Below are positions 43,901 to 51,200 of a stretch of 64,000 bases of DNA, piece by piece. Under the pieces are notes generated by a model. The model made no database searches and was not told the origin of the DNA. It saw only the letters and a program-made list of their open reading frames with translations. Origin of the DNA: Chitinophagaceae bacterium (lineage in GTDB: Bacteria > Bacteroidota > Bacteroidia > Chitinophagales > Chitinophagaceae); assembly GCA_024508725.1 (NCBI GenBank), contig JANINS010000003.1, positions 930,001 through 994,000 of the forward strand, written 5' to 3'. Position numbers and translations under genes: made by a program. Position 1 is the stretch's first letter; each line of letters starts with the position of its first letter.

Positions 43901-45738
43901 GTTGCAATAGAATTATCCCATGAATTGTTTCCTGGAACTGCATCGCTTCTTAATGAAGTGGATTCATTGAATGATCCATTTCTTACAGTTAAAAATCCTG
44001 TATTGATCACAGCATCAGAGAATTGCTCTTCAAACTGGTACTTGTATGGCACTATTCCGCCAGATGGGCTGATGCTCACAGCACCATTGGCACTATTAAA
44101 ATCAGATCCGTTTACAAGGCTGGCAGAAAGTTGTATAGGAGACGTAGCTTCACCTACAGTAAACAAACTTGTTGCACTGCAACCTGCAGCATCTGTAATA
44201 GTATAGGTATATAATCCTGGAGTAAGTTTAGCCACTTTTGGCGTTACTAAAATGCTCCAGCCTTTTGTATTATATCCACCAGATGCAGAGAAGAAGTTTG
44301 AATAGTTAAGAACGGCAAACTTATACTCAACAATATTGGGCGTATAATTAGTTGTATAGAGTGCTGTATAGTTGGTAGTTCCAGATATACGGTAAGAGAA
44401 AGTAACGCTATAACCATTTTTTTCAATTTTAAAATCATACCATGTAGCAGGTGATAATACCGCAAGCTGTTTAAGTGGTGCATTACTTAATACAGCGTAC
44501 AGATTATTTCCTGATCCATAACGCAATCCTATAAGAATGTTGCTCGGATCTTTGATGGTATCATTTTGAGCAAAGCCAAGGATCACATCTGCTGTAGGAT
44601 CCATTTTAAAACTTCCTTCAAAGCTCAGGTAACCTCCATCGCTGAATGTCTGGCGGGTTGCAATAGAATTATCCCATTCTGTATTAACACTGTTGTTGAT
44701 CCCTTCTCTCAGATCAGTATTCTGAGAAAAGTTACCATTACGAATATCAAAAACCTGGGTGTTGATGTTGCTGCCCTGGAAGTTTTGAGACAAACCATAT
44801 GAGTATGGCGCTACTCCACCTGAAGGTGCAAGTGCAACGGCACCATTTGCTGCGGTAAAACAACTTGCCGGAGTTACCGAACCTGTAAGTTTAACTGAAG
44901 AAGGACCTGTTCCTGATTCAATGGTTACTGTGGCTGTAGTATAACAACCTACTGCATCGTAGATTGTATAGGTATATGTTCCTGCACAAAGACCAGTGGT
45001 TGGAGGGTTTCCGCCGATCTTCCAGTTCTTACTTTGAAATCCTCCGTAAGTACCATAGCTGTTACGGTAAGTGGCAGATAATTTAAAAAAGTCCGTTTCA
45101 ATATTTGTTGTTTGACTTGTGATCAAGGTATAGGCAGATATTCCTGTTCTTCTGAGATAGTAATTTACAGTAGAACCTGTTTTTTCGATTTTGAAATCAT
45201 ACCATGTGTTGGAAGAATAATTTCCTACCTGTGTAGTAAGTCCGTTATTATAAGTATACAGGCTTCCGTTTCCGAAATAAAAAGCCAAACGAAACTGGTA
45301 TTGAGTGGCAACATTTACAGTATCAGAGAATCCCCAATATCCAAATGCACTGTTATCTACATAAAAGCTGGCTTCTGCAACTACTTTACCTGTAGCCGGG
45401 AATACTTTCCTTGCAGAGATGGCATTATTAAAATTAGTGGAAGTAGCAGGGTTGGGAGCCGCTACTAATGTGTTGTTCTGGATAGAATAGTTTCCATTAT
45501 TAACCGAAAAATCTGCAGCGTTGATTTGTGAACCGGTAAATGTATAATCGAATGCATTCAAAGTGTACGGAGCTGTTCCTCCGGTTGTATTGAAGGTCAC
45601 ACTTCCATCACAAATATTTGAACAACTGGTTCCTACTGGTATGGCAACAACCTGGAGGTTACATGAACCACTTTGAGAAAAGCTCTTTATGTTGATGAAG
45701 AGAAGTAGCAAGAAAGCACCCAAAATTCTTTGTCGCAT
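40939..45738 (-). CDS. Giant T9SS cargo protein: interrupted SprB-type repeats, HYR domains, type A sorting tail
   Basis: 1599 residues with a signal peptide (1-21). Three ~250-residue units each begin and end like a SprB repeat (SGGVAPYSY ... LTPGLYTYTITDAAGCSA) with a ~170-residue LamG/lectin-like domain inserted between (NTWYDFKIEKTG, KNWKI). Five HYR-like domains follow (NAPSQFPVGTTTVTWTITD), with two PKD-like modules and a KKVYICHLPPGNPLNGQTLS motif. Near the C-terminus come a seven-Asp run (YGDDDDDDDY), a Cys/Tyr-rich segment and a T9SS type A sorting domain (ATPNPTSNYFVLQ ... LSNGIYYAEV). Probable outer-surface adhesin. Confidence 0.88.
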   Translation of the reverse strand: MRQRILGAFLLLLFINIKSFSQSGSCNLQVVAIPVGTSCSNICDGSVTFNTTGGTAPYTLNAFDYTFTGSQINAADFSVNNGNYSIQNNTLVAAPNPATSTNFNNAISARKVFPATGKVVAEASFYVDNSAFGYWGFSDTVNVATQYQFRLAFYFGNGSLYTYNNGLTTQVGNYSSNTWYDFKIEKTGSTVNYYLRRTGISAYTLITSQTTNIETDFFKLSATYRNSYGTYGGFQSKNWKIGGNPPTTGLCAGTYTYTIYDAVGCYTTATVTIESGTGPSSVKLTGSVTPASCFTAANGAVALAPSGGVAPYSYGLSQNFQGSNINTQVFDIRNGNFSQNTDLREGINNSVNTEWDNSIATRQTFSDGGYLSFEGSFKMDPTADVILGFAQNDTIKDPSNILIGLRYGSGNNLYAVLSNAPLKQLAVLSPATWYDFKIEKNGYSVTFSYRISGTTNYTALYTTNYTPNIVEYKFAVLNYSNFFSASGGYNTKGWSILVTPKVAKLTPGLYTYTITDAAGCSATSLFTVGEATSPIQLSASLVNGSDFNSANGAVSISPSGGIVPYKYQFEEQFSDAVINTGFLTVRNGSFNESTSLRSDAVPGNNSWDNSIATNLIFSDNGYINATGSIKLDAGTIAGFGLTTNSSVVNDINQLVFGLRFNGTQLIAVNGRSKTTVIGSVSSGNWYDVKITKTANSIKYYIRNAADTDYTLLSTLTYADTLKVYKGAIQVFGNNAGLNIKDWTINSNPPLSGLAPGIYNYRVYDSNGCYADASVNVPGIGSPMPDITAPASVTKSTDAGKNYATGVALGWPQFSGDTTGITVANNAPATFPLGQTTVTWTITNAWSVSVTATQQVTIVDTEAPGIIITGKTTFSTDKGVAFATVTLTPPTTSDNIGVVSILSNAPATFPLGTTTVTWTVTDAAGNISTAAQDVTIVDAELPTITASADITVLANAGQYATGVNLGLPLYSDNVPAGVIVTNNAPLQFPVGSTKVTWTVTDAAGNTASAIQMVNVTNCGNYNVTVTSVPTSNLFTGGNANTLYLGYGAQGTQLKVNVPNTGGPYTYQWTGGGLNSTTSAAPTFTPTAEGNYTFTVAVKNANNCTSTSTIKICVIDVRVLDNKGKWDGKKVYICHLPPGNPLNGQTLSISINALNTHVPNHGGDRLGECNVICDINPVDTLPAITAPADITVNNNTGVAYATGVSLGNPNYTAMALSTVTNNAPSQFPVGTTTVTWTITDKLGRTSTDVQTVTVVAAVPTITAPVAKTINLTSGSYATGVALGTPTFSVSVNPATVTNNAPSQFPVGNTTVTWTVKDGLGRTATATQVITVIAACQSYPISVSATPSCNTFTGGVATNIYLGYGSQSATLKVNVPSSGAPYTYQWSGSAVNQLSSKTSATPVFSPNDDGSYTFTVTVTNKNGCKSTASITFCVKDIRVSSSQNCYGDDDDDDDYRCRRYNYNSTRVYINYYGQNYQVNVSQVGCYVRQGCFTAYLGRNNQNCGAVYARGAVQPQEIPVLSQPISVKATPNPTSNYFVLQIKGGVEDKDVKVRVVDALGREVYRQVTVSNTLVTFGHTLSNGIYYAEVTQGTEKKTVKLMKQ

Positions 45739-45959
45739 ATGTCTGGAATTAACATGGCAAAAGAATTACTATAGCGGCTCAGTTACTGTAATGATATCGT
45801 CAAAGAATGCTATTAATTCAGCATTTAAGCTCTGAAAATCAATAATACAGCGAATTTGCTGCAGAGAAGGTGATGCGTAGTTATACGAACTATTTTGCAG
45901 GAATTACGGTGAGGAGAGGGTGTAATTGGATACGGATTAACCTGCTTTAGTAGGAAAGT

Positions 45960-46202
45960 CTAAATATTTTCTTCGTCGATCTTTTTCTTTCTTCTCGCCC
46001 TTACGAGTAAATAAATACCATAACAAACGGCAATACTGATCATTAATGCCTGGTAATAACTAACTGGAACTTTTTGCCTTGTTGGTGCAGGATCCACATT
46101 GTGAGCATCGCATTCGAAAGTGGCCAGAATAGCACAGAGCAAAAAGCATCGGGCAAAAGCCTGCTGCTTAAATAGTTGCTTTGTTATTTTGTGTGTGTTC
46201 AT
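45960..46202 (-). CDS. Small single-pass membrane protein, cluster member G
   Basis: 80 residues. An N-terminal hydrophobic stretch (CFLLCAILATFECDA, signal-like) is followed by a short polar ectodomain and a membrane helix (YYQALMISIAVCYGIYLLV) with a basic tail (RARRKKK). The helix follows the pattern shared by the other small genes upstream: Tyr, then Met a few residues on, then A-x-x-Y-x-x-Y-L. Last gene of the set; the 1599-aa gene begins 221 bp downstream. Confidence 0.65.
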   Translation of the reverse strand: MNTHKITKQLFKQQAFARCFLLCAILATFECDAHNVDPAPTRQKVPVSYYQALMISIAVCYGIYLLVRARRKKKIDEENI

Positions 46203-46242
46203 TGTGCTGGCCTTGTGTTCGTTTTTCTGCCTAAATATTCGG

Positions 46243-46389
46243 CTATGCAGCTTTCTTAAGTTCTTTATAAACGCTTCTTCTTCTGTAACCGTAATAACGA
46301 TTCATGCGTTTTTTTTCTTTTAACTGGACAATCTTATATCCGGCATAGATCACCGTCAATAGCCCGATAAAGAGTATGTACTCGATCAT
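46243..46389 (-). CDS. Small basic membrane protein, cluster member F
   Basis: 48 residues from ATG at 46389 (MIEYILFIGLLTVIYAGYKI); an in-frame ATG at 46506 would overlap the neighbour by about 90 bp and is not used. The N-terminal helix serves as the only membrane segment, without a separate signal peptide. The rest is very basic and Tyr-rich (KEKKRMNRYYGYRRRSVYK). The helix fits the cluster's Tyr-rich pattern. Function unknown. Confidence 0.55.
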   Translation of the reverse strand: MIEYILFIGLLTVIYAGYKIVQLKEKKRMNRYYGYRRRSVYKELKKAA

Positions 46390-46417
46390 TGTATATTGCT
46401 TTGTTACTGGATGAATA

Positions 46418-46684
46418 TTAAGCACCAACCACTGATGCCGGAATGTGTGAAAGTTTCTCTTTATTGATCTTTCTGTGTTTTCTGAAAATGTAAACGCCAT
46501 AAGCAATAGCCAGAATAAGCATTACCCACTGATAACTGTCCAATGGAACATCATTATCCGGTGGAGGATCAAAACCACCCGGACCACCATCGTCCTCGAA
46601 TTGAGCCTTTACTTGTACTATAAACGTTAGAAACGTTACAGCCAGTAAAAGCAGGTACTTATGATATTTCTTAATTATTGCCAT
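46418..46684 (-). CDS. Small membrane protein with Asp/Pro-rich ectodomain, cluster member E
   Basis: 88 residues. A signal peptide (~1-27, ending VKAQ) is followed by an Asp/Gly/Pro ectodomain (EDDGGPGGFDPPPDNDVPLD), a helix (QWVMLILAIAYGVYIF) and a basic tail (RKHRKINKEK). The VPLD-helix-Tyr-Gly-basic layout resembles the PID-CTERM-type sorting tails I recall for Bacteroidota, but this needs a profile search. If right, the tail would be an exosortase-type processing signal. Confidence 0.65.
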   Translation of the reverse strand: MAIIKKYHKYLLLLAVTFLTFIVQVKAQFEDDGGPGGFDPPPDNDVPLDSYQWVMLILAIAYGVYIFRKHRKINKEKLSHIPASVVGA

Positions 46685-46726
46685 TCTGTTTTATTACACG
46701 CTCCGCTTATTGTTCAGAACTCCTGG

Positions 46727-46957
46727 TTACTTTGCTTTACCTAGAAACCGGTTCACTTCTTTTCTTCTTTTATTGTGTACTACGAGGTATACAACATATA
46801 TAGCAGCCAATCCAGCCATGATAAATTTGTAATGAGCTGTCTCTGCAGCGTAATGTTGATCTACGATTGCTACAGATACTTTTTGTGCAGATGCAGCAAC
46901 AGTGAATAAGAAAACTGCTACGAAAGACAATACAAGTGTTTTGATGGTAGTCTTCAT
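46727..46957 (-). CDS. Triplicated small membrane protein, copy 3 (cluster member D)
   Basis: 76 residues. Signal peptide ~1-24 (ending SASAQ), a ~16-residue ectodomain (KVSVAIVDQHYAAETAHY), a helix (KFIMAGLAAIYVVYLVV) and a basic tail (HNKRRKEVNRFLGK). It is almost identical to the two genes upstream, differing at a few conservative positions and in its last residues. 34 bp separate it from the previous copy. Confidence 0.8.
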   Translation of the reverse strand: MKTTIKTLVLSFVAVFLFTVAASAQKVSVAIVDQHYAAETAHYKFIMAGLAAIYVVYLVVHNKRRKEVNRFLGKAK

Positions 46958-46991
46958 CGTTATAATTTTTATGGTTAACTGATAGTGGGAA

Positions 46992-47228
46992 TTATTTCAC
47001 TTCTGATTTGCCTAAAAAGCGATTTACTTCTTTTCTTCTCTTATTATGGAGTACCAGGTACACTACATAAATAGCAGCTAATCCCGCCATGATAAATTTG
47101 TAATGAGCGGTCTCTGAAGCATAATGTTGATCAATGATTGCCACAGATACCTTTTGTGCAGATGCTGCAACAGTGAATAAGAAAACTGCTACGATTGATA
47201 GTACAAGTGTTTTGATGGTAGTCTTCAT
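46992..47228 (-). CDS. Triplicated small membrane protein, copy 2 (cluster member C)
   Basis: 78 residues with the same order as the flanking copies: signal peptide, short ectodomain, one helix, basic tail ending FLGKSEVK. Compared with copy 1 it changes about eight residues, mostly Val/Ile, Ala/Ser and Asp/Glu exchanges. This is the pattern of a protein under selection rather than a decaying duplicate. Confidence 0.8.
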   Translation of the reverse strand: MKTTIKTLVLSIVAVFLFTVAASAQKVSVAIIDQHYASETAHYKFIMAGLAAIYVVYLVLHNKRRKEVNRFLGKSEVK

Positions 47229-47261
47229 TTTTATAGTTTTTATTGGTTAACTGATGGGGAA

Positions 47262-47498
47262 TTATTTCACGTCTGATTTGCCTAAAAAGCGGTTTACTTC
47301 TTTTCTTCTCTTGTTGTGTAGCACCAGGTACACTACATATACTGTAGCTAACGCTGCCATGATAAATTTGTAATGAGCAGTCTCTGAAGCGTAATGCTGA
47401 TCTACGATAGCTACAGATACTTTTTGTGCAGATGCTGAAACTGTAAATAAGAGCACAGCTACGAAGGACAATACAAGTGTTTTGATGGTAGTCTTCAT
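47262..47498 (-). CDS. Triplicated small membrane protein, copy 1 (cluster member B)
   Basis: 78 residues: MKTTIKTLVLSFVAV signal region ending SASAQ, ectodomain KVSVAIVDQHYASETAHY, helix KFIMAALATVYVVYLVL, basic tail HNKRRKEVNRFLGKSDVK. The topology would place about 17 residues outside the membrane and about 18 basic residues inside. No known family recognised. 31 bp downstream of member A. Confidence 0.8.
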   Translation of the reverse strand: MKTTIKTLVLSFVAVLLFTVSASAQKVSVAIVDQHYASETAHYKFIMAALATVYVVYLVLHNKRRKEVNRFLGKSDVK

Positions 47499-47529
47499 TT
47501 TCTTAGGTTTTATTAGTTTTTAGTTATGG

Positions 47530-47718
47530 TTATTTTATTTTATTGCTTCTGCGTTGCATTCTTATCAGCAGAAAAATGAAATACACGATTCCAACACCTA
47601 CCATGAAGTACAGATAACCATTGATTGGTGCACTCTGAAGTGACCCTGTATGAGCCTTAGCCTGTGTAAAGGGCAAAGCAGTAGCTAACAGCATCAATGC
47701 TGATAATTTCACAGTCAT
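47530..47718 (-). CDS. Small single-pass membrane protein, cluster member A
   Basis: 62 residues and first gene of the set. Signal peptide ~1-22 (ending QAKA), a short ectodomain (HTGSLQSAPING), a helix (YLYFMVGVGIVYFIFLLI) and a basic tail (RMQRRSNKIK). The PING-Tyr-helix-basic layout parallels the VPLD and VPVS versions in members E and G. It begins about 490 bp downstream of the second giant surface-protein gene, after a strong terminator, so it needs its own promoter, which I could not identify. Confidence 0.7.
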   Translation of the reverse strand: MTVKLSALMLLATALPFTQAKAHTGSLQSAPINGYLYFMVGVGIVYFIFLLIRMQRRSNKIK

Positions 47719-48210
47719 GGTTGTGTATGTTTTGTGGTAATGCCTAGCTTGTTTAAATAAGCCGGTCTGTTGTCTGGTTTTTCCTGGTACTGTTCCGAAA
47801 TTTTAGTGTTTAGATGAAGAAGTTCTTTGCGAGATCTTCTTTTCTTAACCCGTTTTCAGTGCTGCACCAGTTCGTTTTGTTAACACTACAAAGTACCGTG
47901 TTCCTTAGGAGTAATACTATTACAAATTCATCAAGCTTTGAAATAAAATCAGCCGATTTTTACGACTTTGCGAGAATCCTAAAAACTCTGAAACCCTTAT
48001 CTACATTGAATTTTAGAAAAAATAGCAAAATAAATAATATATGATTTTTGTCATTTAAGAAGTGATGTTTCAGTATAAGACAGGAGATTTAGTTATACTT
48101 TATGACGATTTAAAGAAGCCTGCCTTTTTACCCTTTGATCTTCGCTAAAAAGGACAAAAAAAACGCAACCGGGTTGGCTGCGTTTCAAAAAAGATAGGAA
48201 AGAATGAGGG
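47719..48210. other. 492-bp AT-rich spacer
   Basis: Contains the terminator at 48153-48185 and presumably the promoter of the small-protein cluster, although no exact TAnnTTTG box was found on the minus strand. A 76-codon plus-strand frame at 47814-48044 is not called: it has no family features and would lie antisense to the leader region. Confidence 0.5.
48153..48185 (-). terminator. Terminator of the second giant surface-protein gene
   Basis: A 7-bp outer stem (AAACGCA at 48161-48167, TGCGTTT at 48179-48185) with further CC/GG pairing inside, followed on the minus strand by eight T. It begins about 25 bp after the gene's stop codon. Confidence 0.8.
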
Positions 48211-51200
48211 TTATTGCTTGACGAACTTATCCATCAAACTTTCGCCTTTATCATTTATAATACTAATTACATACATACCTGTAGCCAATGAAGACACATT
48301 AATGCTGACCTTTCCATTTACTGTTGCTGCAGTTTGCTGAATAACTGTCTTACCCTGGGCATTTCGTACTAAAATAGTTACTCGTTTATACATCTCAGGA
48401 TTAGAAACCTGTACCTGTAAGTTATCTTTTGCAGGATTTGGATAAACAGAAATCAGGGTTTCTTTGGAAGAATTCACCATCACCACGGCTGTGTATTTTG
48501 TTTCCCCGGATTTCTCATTACTTTTTACCCTGTAATAGCCTTTTCCGTTCAGAGGTTGCAGATCTATATAAGTATATGCAACAGGTGCATTGCTGTTTCC
48601 TTTGGAAAGAACAGTAGCAATCACTTTGAAGTCACGGCCGTTATCACTTCGTTCAACACTATAATCCTGAACATTTTGTTCGTAAGCTACTTTCCACGAC
48701 ACTTCAACCCCTTCCTGTTTTTGAGTTGCCGAGATATTCATAAATGAAACAGGCATCACAGATTCTTTTGATCTGAACACCAGTAAAAACCGGCCACCCT
48801 GGGAAGCCGCACTATTTGTTATGGTGAATGGATAATATTTATTAGCTCTTACGTCTGTTTTAATACCAGTAAACTGATCTATCAGAATGATCTGAGCTGC
48901 TTCAGTAAAATCATCAAACTCACTAAAGCTGAGTATATGATTTCCTGTTGTATTACTAACAATACGGACCATCACTGTATCATTAACAAAATTCTTTGGA
49001 CGGGTTTGAATGGCAAAAGTTCGGTTACTCTTAATGGTACCTAAATATTTGGTAGCATTAAGCGTTGGAGCATCCCAGAAATCACTTGGTGCTTTTGTAA
49101 CAGATGCTTCGTCTGAAAAACGAACCAGTACATCGTCTACTGCAGTACTATCTGCTTCAAGAAAACCAATCCTGATCCTGCTTTCCCAGGTTAATGGGGT
49201 ATTAGCATTTCTAAAAACTCCCAATTGTTGTGAAGAACTTTTATGCGTTTCTTTAAAAGTGATGCTGCCTGCATTTGCATTTCCCGACAAAGCCGATTGA
49301 ACAAAGAAAGCCTGCCCGGAAGCGATGTATTTCCCATTTGCTCCTGTAATTACACCCGAAGTTTTCGATGCTCCACCTGCTACAGAGTTGTTGTTATACG
49401 ATAAATATCCGGTAGTGCTGGAACTTTGCGGATCATGTGTCCAGTAGGTAGGAGAAACGATACTGCTATTGCTGGGGTCAGACTGAAATACTTCAAAATT
49501 CAATTCACTTGGATATGGATTACCTACTAATGTATAACCATAAGTAGCATTTGATCCTTTGCCATAAACTCCTACTGTAACATTACCGCTGGTAGGTGTA
49601 CCATCTACATCAATAATGGTTGAATCTGGTGCAATAGGGCTATTGCTTTCAAGCATGGTACTACAGTTAGCATCATTTAAACCACGTGAGCCTCGATAAT
49701 ATACCCTGTATCCAACGCCTTTTTGCAAGTATGTCGAATCTGATTTGGTGATAACCGAATCCCATTTTTTATCAGCCTGGTTATAAGTGAATATTGTTAC
49801 CAGCTTACGGGTAGTAGCATCATAGCCATTCGTATTATATTTATTCGGAATGCCATTAGTAGAATCCGTAGCACAAGCGGTACCACCGGAAGCAGGAGAC
49901 GTAATAAAAATATCATCCTGCCAGCCATTTCTAATAGATATTCCATCAACAGGAGAAGCCAGGAATATGTATCTACGGGCTGTTTTATTTTTTACATAAC
50001 GTTCAACGATCACTTTTCCTCCAAAAGAGAATCCACTGTTTATTTGTGCAATTCTTCCGGTGTATGTACTGCGGGAAGCAATCACCAGATTACTATCAGC
50101 GTTAAAAGTAAAAGTGCCGGAAGTAGGTGGTTGCAACGTATTGCGAATATTCATTTTATTGCCGAGGGTTACACTTCCACCACCTGTAGTTCCAATAGTT
50201 AAATTATAGAATGAGTTTGTAACATCAGGAGTAGTCTGATCAAAATATAGTGTTCCAATATTAGCCTGGTTGGCTACACCACCAATAATTAAGCTGCTTC
50301 CTGTAATAGGTGCACTACCTCCTTTTAATGAACCGGTGATGCCATTACCACTACTCATGCTAACGCTGTTGGTTATGGTAAGAGTGTATCCATTCATATC
50401 GAAATAGCTTCCTGCACCAGTTGTTGTAAGTGTTTCAAGGGAAAGATTTCCATTATAATCAGAAGCAAGCCTAACGGTTCTTCCACCACTTATCTTCATA
50501 TTGTTGATACCACCCACACCAAAAGTTCCCTGGGGAATATCTAACAAAGCAGCGTTATTTGCAAACTCCAGCACACCATCATTTACACCATCGATGGTAC
50601 CACCAGATATTGCTCTTATAATTTGAGAAGTTACGGTTAGCGTATAAGGTGTTCCGTTAATATCATTGAGTACAATTGAACCAGAAGTAAGATCCAGTGT
50701 ATTTACTGTGATATTACCGTTCATGAGTTTTGCTGTATTAGAACCCTGGATGCTCAGTGTTTTTGAATAAGTTCCGGCAGGAACATTTTGATTAGAAGAT
50801 GCAACGAATTGAACGTCCATTGTCCAGTTTCTGCCTGAAGGAATGGGAGTATTTCCTGTATTAGATGTTTTAAGAATGCCTGTGCCACTGGTAGTGAGCG
50901 TTGCTCCGGATAAAGTATTTGTTCCTAGATCAAATGTTACGCCTGAGGCTATCGTCAACAAGCCATTGACAGATATAGCCCCTTGAGCTGTTTTAGTGTT
51001 GCTTCCTGAAAGGTTGATATTATTATAAGTTGCGCCTGCTATATTGGTAGCACTCGTACTCGTAAAATTTATGGTTGAAGTAGAGGCTGTGAAGGTTCCG
51101 TTGATTACAAGAGGGGTACCGCTTCCTGCAAGTGTTAGTGTTTGTGAACTTAAATCCAATGTAGATGATGCACCTACAGCAACAACTGTATTTACTGTTA

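Larger units (their letters stand above)
46727..47498 (-). repeat. Tandem triplication of a small membrane-protein gene
   Basis: Three complete genes repeat with a period of 270-271 bp. The start-proximal DNA is nearly identical in all three, and 33-34 bp spacers separate them. Protein identity is about 90% between neighbouring copies. This points to recent duplication by unequal exchange, with all copies kept open. Confidence 0.85.

Noticed and set aside
45800-45835. Weak hairpin (AATGCT / AGCATT) after the small-protein cluster
   Set aside because: Only a 6-bp AT-rich stem with an 8-base loop and no clear T-run on the minus strand; too weak to call a terminator.
47814-48044. 76-codon plus-strand frame in the spacer before the small-protein cluster
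   Set aside because: Low-complexity composition, no recognisable motif, and antisense to the likely leader of the cluster.
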